From the NCBI GenBank assembly GCA_049325415.1, contig JBMOLL010000042.1, forward strand, positions 1 through 14,463: a stretch of 14,463 nt of DNA, read 5' to 3'. The notes under the pieces were generated by a model. It searched no databases and was not told the origin of the DNA. It saw nothing but the letters and a program-made list of their open reading frames with translations. Below are positions 1 to 4,964 of this stretch, in pieces (position 1 is the stretch's first letter; the number at the start of each line of letters is the position of its first letter). This DNA is from JBMOLL01 sp049325415 (GTDB lineage: Bacteria > Bacteroidota > Bacteroidia > Bacteroidales > GCA-2748055). The translations under genes and the position numbers were made by a program.

Positions 1-20
1 CCCTCTTACCCCTCCCCCCC

Positions 21-836
21 TCACCATCCCTGTTCAGCAAACGCCGCCATGATCTCCCTTGTAAACTCCCCCGGGACACCTTTCCCGACCTTGCGGCCGT
101 CAATCTCGCATACGGGGGTGACGTCGCGGGAGGTGCTGGTCATGAAAATCTCATCGAATTCATGCAGGCGCTGAAAGGCAATATCCTCCACATGGATCAC
201 CTGGAATAGCTTCAGGACGTGCTTTCGGGTGATGCCCTTAAGGATGTGGGTGGTGGGGGTGGAGATCCGGTCTCCCCTGACAAAAAAGAGATTGGCACGT
301 GAGGTCTCCGAGATCAGGTCGGTGTGGTAAAGAACATCAACGGCCCGGTGGGCTTCCATCCTTTCTCGCAGCCGGAGCGAATTGAGGTAGTAGAGGCTCT
401 TGATCTCAGGATTGGGCCTGACGAAACGGTCGGTGACAAGGCTCACGCCCTTTTCCCTTGTCTCTGCCGGTGGACGCTTCCAGGGGCGGTTGAGAACCAG
501 CAGGTTGGCAGGTCCGGTTACGCTCTCCAGGTTGTCGGAATAGCCGCCTGTGGCAATGAGTTTGAAAGCTCCGTTATCAAGACTGTTCTTTGACTTCAGT
601 GTCCTGATCTGTTCCGTGAGTTCCCTTCGGCTGACTCCCGGATCGATACCCGCCAGTTCAAGGGAATTGAAGAATCGGTCGAGGTAGTCGTCGAGCCAGG
701 TCAGTTCACCGTTCCGGGTCCGGAAGAAGTCGAACACCCCGTAACCCCGCTGGAAGAGCAGGTCGGAGACATGCAGGCAAAGTTCATCATACCTGAGCAT
801 TTCCCCGTTGAAAAAACAGTATTCAGATCCGTTCAT
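21..836 (-). CDS. Class IV (fold type IV) PLP-dependent aminotransferase
   Basis: This is a 271-residue cytosolic protein of the branched-chain / D-amino-acid aminotransferase and aminodeoxychorismate lyase superfamily. The N-terminal part has the family pattern of a short strand (FFNGEML), then DLLFQRGYGVFDFFRT and a D-x-L-x-R-F helix (DDYLDRFFNSLELAGI, about 49-64). The likely Schiff-base lysine is K146 in EIKSLYYLNSL, and the glutamate holding the PLP pyridine nitrogen is E177 in ISETSRANLFFV. The length fits the family (about 270-300). The ATG start gives a full N-terminus, and a Bacteroidota-type promoter lies about 36 bp upstream. Specificity cannot be assigned: the best-known classes are IlvE, Dat and PabC, and the diagnostic residues are not clear enough to choose. 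The gene is monocistronic as far as the window shows. Family is sure, substrate unknown. Confidence 0.9.
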   Translation of the reverse strand: MNGSEYCFFNGEMLRYDELCLHVSDLLFQRGYGVFDFFRTRNGELTWLDDYLDRFFNSLELAGIDPGVSRRELTEQIRTLKSKNSLDNGAFKLIATGGYSDNLESVTGPANLLVLNRPWKRPPAETREKGVSLVTDRFVRPNPEIKSLYYLNSLRLRERMEAHRAVDVLYHTDLISETSRANLFFVRGDRISTPTTHILKGITRKHVLKLFQVIHVEDIAFQRLHEFDEIFMTSTSRDVTPVCEIDGRKVGKGVPGEFTREIMAAFAEQGW

Positions 837-871
837 TTGCTTTGTTTTAGCCAGCCGTGAGATAATTATAC

Positions 872-903
872 CAAAGTTAGTGACTTTTCAGGCTGCCAGT
901 CAA
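872..903 (-). promoter_or_regulatory. Bacteroidota-type promoter for the class IV aminotransferase
   Basis: On the minus strand, TAACTTTG (complement of 872-879) is an exact match to the Bacteroidota -7 consensus TAnnTTTG. A TTG (complement of 901-903, within CTTG) stands 21 nt upstream, which fits the -33 TTTG element and its usual 19-21 bp spacing. The -7 box lies about 36 bp from the aminotransferase ATG, implying a 5' leader of roughly 30 nt. The assignment is from pattern only. Confidence 0.5.
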
Positions 904-1123
904 GAAAAAAACTGGACATAACCCAATAATCATGACTGATGGAACTATATTATAGACTGGGTCTTCGGTAGAGGAGATAAATGATAGTAGTGCAATAATG
1001 TGGTCTGTCCAGACTCGAGATCTATATTTTTAATTCTCAATATATGTTTGTATTATTTAATACAATTACTGTCGATAATTTTATTCATCCAACAAATAAT
1101 AAACTACTAAAGCGATTCTTTCA
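904..1123. other. AT-rich intergenic stretch, no feature recognised
   Basis: This stretch separates the aminotransferase promoter from the repeat array. It is markedly A+T-rich, especially about 1021-1111, unlike its surroundings. I see no open frame with a plausible start, no RNA gene and no strong hairpin. It could hold further promoter signals or be the remnant of the site into which the repeats expanded. Confidence 0.4.
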
Positions 1124-1124
1124 G

Positions 1125-1183
1125 TCCTTCGACTTGTGGTTCGGCAGGCTCACCACTACGCTCTCCGCGTGCCGCCGTAGCTT
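1125..1183. repeat. Left arm of the 59-bp inverted repeat
   Basis: It pairs with 1891-1949. It contains the hairpin GTGGT (1136-1140) / ACCAC (1152-1156) with an 11-nt loop. At the matching place the right arm has GTAAC/GTTAC instead, so three adjacent stem pairs have changed together and pairing is kept. Confidence 0.8.
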
Positions 1184-1224
1184 CAGCGGAGGGGCAGGAA
1201 CCGGCGTTTGAATAATCAGAGGAG

Positions 1225-1268
1225 GGATCTCGACAGTGGTTCGACTACGCTCACCATCTGCTCGATCC
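1225..1268. repeat. Hairpin with a second hairpin inserted in its loop
   Basis: The outer stem is GGATC (1225-1229) / GATCC (1264-1268). Its loop holds an inner hairpin, TGGT (1237-1240) / ACCA (1253-1256), with loop TCGACTACGCTC. The equivalent hairpin in the second unit (1684-1704) has the same outer stem and an uninterrupted 11-nt loop, so 1237-1260 reads as an insertion of about 24 bp. Confidence 0.7.
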
Positions 1269-1327
1269 ACGGATTTAAACCGAGCCTGTCGAGGTTTAAT
1301 AACTCTCGTCTCTAATCGTCGGTTCCT

Positions 1328-1366
1328 GAGCGAAGTAACGAGTTTACCGAGTTACGAGTCGAAGGA
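1328..1366. repeat. 39-bp direct repeat, copy 1 of 3
   Basis: It shares its 39 bp with 1763-1801 and 1911-1949. The core is a hairpin GTAAC (1335-1339) / GTTAC (1351-1355) with the 11-nt loop GAGTTTACCGA. An outer stem TCCT (1324-1327) / AGGA (1363-1366) encloses it. About 40 bp after the repeat is also conserved between copies. Confidence 0.8.
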
Positions 1367-1470
1367 TCGCCTGTCGGGTTTCTGGCTCTGGATTTCGTGT
1401 ATTCTGTGTGTCAGTTCCTGATCCGCAATACTTTGTTTATCAAAGTGAGAGGTTCTGCTCAAAAGAAGCG

Positions 1471-1648
1471 GTCCTTCGATTTGTGGTTGGGCAGGCTCAC
1501 CACTTTCGTCTTAGTGAGAGGCTCTGCTCTAAGGATGAAGAGGTCCTTCGATTTGTGGTTCGGCAGGCTCACCACTTTCGTCTTAGTGAGAGGCTCTGCT
1601 CAAAGGATGAAGAGGTCCCTCGACTTGTGGTTCGGCAGGCTCACCACT
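1471..1648. repeat. 72-bp tandem repeat, about 2.5 units
   Basis: A 34-bp core beginning GTCCTTCGA occurs at 1471-1504, 1543-1576 and 1615-1648, exactly 72 bp apart. The spacer (GTGAGAGG..., then AAGGATGAAGAG-like) is also repeated, with one 3-bp deletion in the first unit. The same core occurs once more at 1124-1157. Each core carries a GTGGT/ACCAC hairpin with an 11-nt loop. Unit length and indel are both multiples of three, which keeps two frames open without other signs of coding. Confidence 0.85.
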
Positions 1649-1683
1649 GCGCTCAGGAACCGTCGTAATCATAAACAAGGGCA

Positions 1684-1740
1684 GGATCTCGACAGGCTCG
1701 ATCCAGCGGTGGTAAACCGAGCCTGTCGAGGTTTACCACC
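1684..1740. repeat. Two back-to-back hairpins with complementary loops
   Basis: Hairpin one is GGATC (1684-1688) / GATCC (1700-1704) with loop TCGACAGGCTC. Hairpin two is an 11-bp perfect stem, GGTGGTAAACC (1708-1718) / GGTTTACCACC (1730-1740), with loop GAGCCTGTCGA. The loops are exact reverse complements, so the region can instead form a 13-bp stem, 1688-1700 with 1718-1730, that competes with the two separate hairpins. Confidence 0.8.
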
Positions 1741-1762
1741 CTAACTCAATACGTCGGTTCCT

Positions 1763-1801
1763 GAGCGAAGTAACGAGTTTATCGAGTTACGAGTCGAAGG
1801 A
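1763..1801. repeat. 39-bp direct repeat, copy 2 of 3
   Basis: It matches copy 1 except for one loop base (GAGTTTATCGA). The inner stem is GTAAC (1770-1774) / GTTAC (1786-1790) and the outer stem TCCT (1759-1762) / AGGA (1798-1801). The downstream flank to about 1840 is similar to the flank of copy 1. Confidence 0.8.
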
Positions 1802-1890
1802 TTGCGTGTCGGATTACTGACGGTGGATTTTGTGTACATGTTCCTACCCCCTCCGCTAAGTTCTTCGCCTAAGGCTTCGGTCGTCGGCGA

Positions 1891-1949
1891 AAGCTACGGC
1901 GGCACGCGGAGAGCGAAGTAACGAGTTTACCGAGTTACGAGTCGAAGGA
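1891..1949. repeat. Right arm of the 59-bp inverted repeat, with the third 39-bp copy
   Basis: Positions 1911-1949 are the third copy of the 39-bp repeat, with inner hairpin GTAAC/GTTAC at 1918-1938. Positions 1891-1915 are the perfect complement of 1159-1183. The outer TCCT stem half is absent here and GCGGA stands in its place, so this copy belongs to a larger inverted structure. The flank to about 1990 is again like that of copies 1 and 2. Confidence 0.8.
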
Positions 1950-2075
1950 GCACCTGTGGGGTTTCTGACGCTGGGTTTTGTATATTTTATGCTTCGGATC
2001 CTGCCTCAGAAAAGGTCACCAACCCTTCGTCAGGAAGGAATTCATCAGGAAAAAATGCTTAACTTAAGCCCAGTT

Positions 2076-2095
2076 CCTCCGCGTGCAGCCGGAGG
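2076..2095. other. Small GC-rich hairpin ahead of the secreted-peptide frame
   Basis: CCTCCG (2076-2081) pairs with CGGAGG (2090-2095) over an 8-nt loop. There is no T-run after it, so it is not a typical terminator. It lies 21 bp upstream of the small reading frame and could be part of its leader. Function unknown. Confidence 0.3.
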
Positions 2096-2116
2096 CAAAG
2101 ACAAATCCATTCGGCA

Positions 2117-2293
2117 ATGAAAATCCTGATTAAACTGATGCTTTTATGCATGCCGGTTCTGGCCAGTTCGCAGAGCATAAAAACCGGCGATGTGTTTGTC
2201 GATTCTCTGAGAAATCTGGAGTACTGTCTGCTTTCCGTTTCTTCCACCTTTGATGCGAAGTTCGGGGATAGCTGCCGGTACCTGATGAACTGA
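2117..2293 (+). CDS. Putative small secreted peptide (58 aa), possibly a truncated gene
   Basis: ATG at 2117 to TGA at 2291-2293 gives 58 residues. The first 19 look like a Sec signal peptide: two early lysines (MKILIK), a hydrophobic core (LMLLCMPVL) and a small-residue end ASSQ, the style common in Bacteroidota. The mature part of about 39 residues begins SIKTGDVFVDSLRN and has two cysteines. I do not recognise a family. It ends 21 bp before the cupin start on the same strand, so it may be the first gene of the cupin-ferredoxin transcript. It may also be the amino-terminal remnant of a larger exported protein cut down by the adjacent repeat array; no in-frame continuation is visible after the stop. 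The signal-like N-terminus is the main support. Confidence 0.45.
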   Translation: MKILIKLMLLCMPVLASSQSIKTGDVFVDSLRNLEYCLLSVSSTFDAKFGDSCRYLMN

Positions 2294-2314
2294 AATTTCA
2301 GAAAAATACAAGTT

Positions 2315-2833
2315 ATGGCAACCGTACTTAAAGCAACGAAACGAGAATTCCTCGAAAGTCCGAACAAGATCGATCCTTACCGGCTGTTCACCGACAGTTC
2401 CAGGGCGAAAAGCGGGATCAATCCCGTGAACCTGAACTTTGATCTCCGGCAGCTGGATCCGGGTCGGTTCTCGGCACCCTATCATTTTCACCGCCACGCA
2501 GAAGAACTGTTCATGATCGTTTCCGGATCAGTGACCCTGAGGACACCGGAGGGGCTGGAAAAGCTCCGGGCCGGCGACCTGGTTTTCTTCGAAATGGGGG
2601 AAAGCGGGGCTCACCAGTTGTATAACCACACGGAAGAACCCTGTGTTTACCTGGATATCAGGACCTATATGGGTTTTGATGTCGCAGAATATCCCGATTC
2701 GGGCAAACTGCTGATGGCACCTTCCTTCGAGATCTTTTACAAAGAACGGAAAGCCGGCTATTTTGAAGGAGAGGAACATATCAGGGAGAAATGGCAGTCG
2801 CTCACTGAAAGGGACGATCCAAAGTCTGAGTAA
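2315..2833 (+). CDS. Cupin-domain protein (single conserved cupin barrel)
   Basis: This 172-residue soluble protein has both cupin motifs. Motif 1 is G50...YHFHRHAEE...G71, with metal-ligand candidates H57, H59 (or H61) and E63/E64. Motif 2 is GDLVFF...GAHQLYN, with H100 and N104. Such barrels usually bind one divalent metal and serve as isomerases, dioxygenases or sugar/ligand sensors; no specific activity can be assigned. The C-terminal part after about residue 125 is charged and outside the barrel. The gene sits 21 bp after the small secreted frame and 25 bp before the EFR1-type ferredoxin, suggesting co-transcription. No signal peptide is present, so it acts in the cytoplasm. Confidence 0.85.
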   Translation: MATVLKATKREFLESPNKIDPYRLFTDSSRAKSGINPVNLNFDLRQLDPGRFSAPYHFHRHAEELFMIVSGSVTLRTPEGLEKLRAGDLVFFEMGESGAHQLYNHTEEPCVYLDIRTYMGFDVAEYPDSGKLLMAPSFEIFYKERKAGYFEGEEHIREKWQSLTERDDPKSE

Positions 2834-2858
2834 ATGAATAGCTAATAAAACGAAGATA

Positions 2859-3710
2859 ATGCAAATTGAACTGCGCTATTTCACCGGAACGGGAAACTCG
2901 CTGAAAGTTCTCACCGTTTGCAGGGAGGTCTTTGCTGCTGCCGGACATCAGGTACGAATCTCCGAACTGACAGGAGAGGAGCCTACCCTGCCCGCCTGCG
3001 ACCTGCTGGGTTTCTGTTTCCCGGTATATGCCTTCGGAGCGCCTCGTATCGTCCGACGTATTCTCCGGGAGCTGAAAGGGATGACGGCAGGTCAAAAAGC
3101 CTTTATCCTGCTTACCGCCGGCAGTGCCTCCGAGTCGGGATTTGCCCTTACGGAAAGCGTTCGGATCCTGGAGAAAAAGAAGCTTGACGTAGTTTATTCT
3201 GCGGTGGTTGAGATGCCTTCCAACTGGATAACGGCGCCCGTGCCTCCCTTTCCCCTGCCTCCGGAAGAAGCGGCGGAAATTGTCAGGGCAGGGGCGGCCG
3301 GGGCCCGGGAACTGGCTCATGATATCTTACTGGAGAACAGAAAATATCATCGATTCACCTATCCTCCCTCGTATACAAAACTGAAATTTTACTGGGATTT
3401 TTACGCCTTCAGGTACCTGGGGATTCAGAACCTGTGGCGTATGTTCAAAGTCTACGACTCCTGCAACGGCTGTGCGCTCTGTGCAAAGATCTGTCCCACA
3501 GGAAGCATCCGGATTGTTGGCGGACGACCTGTCTGGTCGGCGAGCTGTGAGCAGTGCATGCGCTGCGTGAATTTCTGTCCGGAAGAAGCCATCTATCAAT
3601 CGGGGGGAGGCGATACGAAAGGAAAATTCAGGTACCGTGAGCCGGATTTTAAACCGGTACACCGTAAACTGAGTCAGGACCCGAAAAAGCAGGGACGGGA
3701 CGGAAACTGA
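2859..3710 (+). CDS. EFR1-type protein: flavodoxin-like domain plus two [4Fe-4S] clusters
   Basis: This is a 283-residue cytosolic electron-transfer protein. The N-terminal half (about 1-155) is flavodoxin-like, with the FMN phosphate loop YFTGTGNSL at 7-15 and FPVYAFGAP near 54-62. The C-terminal part holds two bacterial-ferredoxin cluster motifs: CNGCALCAKICP (Cys 202, 205, 208, 212) and CEQCMRCVNFCP (Cys 230, 233, 236, 240). This order matches the EFR1 ferrodoxin family, whose redox partners are generally unknown. All eight cysteines are present, so both clusters should form. It follows the cupin by 25 bp and precedes the first GH16 gene by 70 bp. The cupin linkage looks operonic; linkage to the GH16 genes is less sure. 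Confidence 0.9.
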   Translation: MQIELRYFTGTGNSLKVLTVCREVFAAAGHQVRISELTGEEPTLPACDLLGFCFPVYAFGAPRIVRRILRELKGMTAGQKAFILLTAGSASESGFALTESVRILEKKKLDVVYSAVVEMPSNWITAPVPPFPLPPEEAAEIVRAGAAGARELAHDILLENRKYHRFTYPPSYTKLKFYWDFYAFRYLGIQNLWRMFKVYDSCNGCALCAKICPTGSIRIVGGRPVWSASCEQCMRCVNFCPEEAIYQSGGGDTKGKFRYREPDFKPVHRKLSQDPKKQGRDGN

Positions 3711-3780
3711 AATCCTCCTGTCCGCGCTTTTTCAACACAGAAAATAGTATCTTTCCTGCCGGAAACAGAAAAATTTTCTC

Positions 3781-4905
3781 ATGAATCCAATACATTTCAT
3801 ATCTGTACGCAGGGCAGGTCTGGTGGCCGTTCTGCTTTTTCTTTCATCAACTGCAATGGTATCCCTGGCCCAGGAAAACACAGCCTTTACCCCGGGCGAC
3901 CTTATCTGGTCCGATGAGTTCGAAGGCACGGGCATTCCCGATCCGGCAAACTGGGAACGGCTGGAATACAACCGCCGGAACAATCCCAACGGTCCCGATG
4001 GCTGGTGGAGTAACGAAGATTCGTACCTCGACGGAGAGGGTCACCTGGTGATCCGCGTACGCAGGATCGACGATAAGAATGCCGATGGCGATTCCTGCGA
4101 TTTCAGCACGGGGATGGTCCGTTCACACGGTCTGTTCGAACAGAAATACGGTAAGTTCGAAGCCAGCTGCCTGCTTCCCACCCAGCCCGGATGGTGGGTG
4201 GCCTTCTGGATGATGCAGGGCAATGTATCATCGACGGCGAATGCAGGGATCGACGGATCGGAGGTGGATATCATGGAGGGCTTTGGCTGGACCAACAAGA
4301 TCAACCAGGCCATTCACTGGGACGGCTATGGCTCTGCCCATAAGAGTGTAAGCAAGGCTACTACGGTCACAGGGATCAGGGAGGGATATCATACATATAC
4401 CCTCGAATGGTACCCCGGGATCTATATCTTTTACATCGATGGAACCGAGACCTGGCGATCCACCGGCGGAGGAGTATGCAAGTACCTTGGCTATATCAAG
4501 CTTACCGGGGAACTGTCGACCGAAGACTGGGCCATCAATAACTACTGGGCGAACCATCCGAAGGATGCCGTGTACCCCGACTCATTCCTGGTGGACTATG
4601 TGAGGGTTTACGAACTGGATGAAAGTCTTTACCCCATCACCGGGACCGGCGGACTGGAGCAGGCGGCGCATATCCGGCTTTTTCCCAATCCCGCCCGCGA
4701 CCTGGTAACGGTAAGCTGGGACCCCGACTGTTTTAATGGAAATGCGATGATCTCGCTCTTCAATCCGGCCGGGCAGCTTTTGCGGGAAGAAAAAGCAGTG
4801 GAAAACGGCTTCAATCTGCCCACGGGCGATCTGCCTTCCGGTATCTACCTGCTCAGAATGCAGATGGACGAGCGCCAGGGCTTCATGAAACTGGTGAAGG
4901 ATTAA
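3781..4905 (+). CDS. Secreted GH16 endo-glycanase with T9SS C-terminal sorting domain
   Basis: This 374-residue protein has a Sec signal peptide (about 1-31, ending SLAQ). The GH16 beta-jelly-roll domain spans about 38-280, starting LIWSDEFEG and closing with VDYVRVYEL. The catalytic motif is EVDIME: E161 is the expected nucleophile, D163 the helper and E166 the acid/base, in the beta-bulge form typical of laminarinase-like GH16. Residues about 298-374 (LFPNPARD...GIYLLRM...KLVKD) are a type A T9SS sorting domain, so the enzyme should cross the outer membrane by type IX secretion. The substrate is a beta-1,3/1,4-glucan or a marine galactan; the sequence alone does not decide. TATCTTTC at 3748-3755 is a weak -7 box. 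A second GH16 gene follows after 59 bp. Confidence 0.92.
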   Translation: MNPIHFISVRRAGLVAVLLFLSSTAMVSLAQENTAFTPGDLIWSDEFEGTGIPDPANWERLEYNRRNNPNGPDGWWSNEDSYLDGEGHLVIRVRRIDDKNADGDSCDFSTGMVRSHGLFEQKYGKFEASCLLPTQPGWWVAFWMMQGNVSSTANAGIDGSEVDIMEGFGWTNKINQAIHWDGYGSAHKSVSKATTVTGIREGYHTYTLEWYPGIYIFYIDGTETWRSTGGGVCKYLGYIKLTGELSTEDWAINNYWANHPKDAVYPDSFLVDYVRVYELDESLYPITGTGGLEQAAHIRLFPNPARDLVTVSWDPDCFNGNAMISLFNPAGQLLREEKAVENGFNLPTGDLPSGIYLLRMQMDERQGFMKLVKD

Positions 4906-4964
4906 GCGACCAAACAAGTTTGCCACCCTGTGTGTTTATCTGTAAAACCATAAAGCTGAATATT

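Larger units (their letters stand above)
1125..1949. repeat. Composite hairpin-repeat array bounded by 59-bp inverted repeats
   Basis: The arms at 1125-1183 and 1891-1949 are reverse complements at 48 of 59 positions. The outer ten bases (TCCTTCGACT) and the inner 25 bases (1159-1183 against 1891-1915) match perfectly. The similarity continues inward to about 1202 and 1840, interrupted on the right side by a stretch of about 33 bases that itself forms a TTCGCC/GGCGAA hairpin (1864-1891). Inside lie two diverged direct copies of a unit of about 200 bp (1196-1405 and about 1655-1843), separated by 72-bp tandem repeats. No transposase or convincing open frame is present, and no target-site duplication was found at the ends. 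The short cores (GAGCCTGTCGA, CTGAGCG...GTCGAAGG) resemble dispersed REP-like sequences I know from many bacterial genomes; that resemblance is from memory only. Confidence 0.8.

Noticed and set aside
1..20. C-rich window start as a copy of the heptamer repeat at the other end
   Set aside because: Its complement contains GGTGAGG once, partly from the aminotransferase stop region, but no 7-bp periodicity can be shown in 20 bases.
1236..1744. Open frames within the repeat array (about 1236-1421, 1397-1744, 1408-1668)
   Set aside because: They come from tandem repeats of 72 bp and short hairpins, begin at GTG without a ribosome-binding site, and encode low-complexity repeats in two frames at once. 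I treat them as by-products of the repeats.
1124..1990. CRISPR array
   Set aside because: Repeats are regularly spaced at 72 bp in one part, but the spacer between them is repeated too rather than unique, and no cas gene is nearby.
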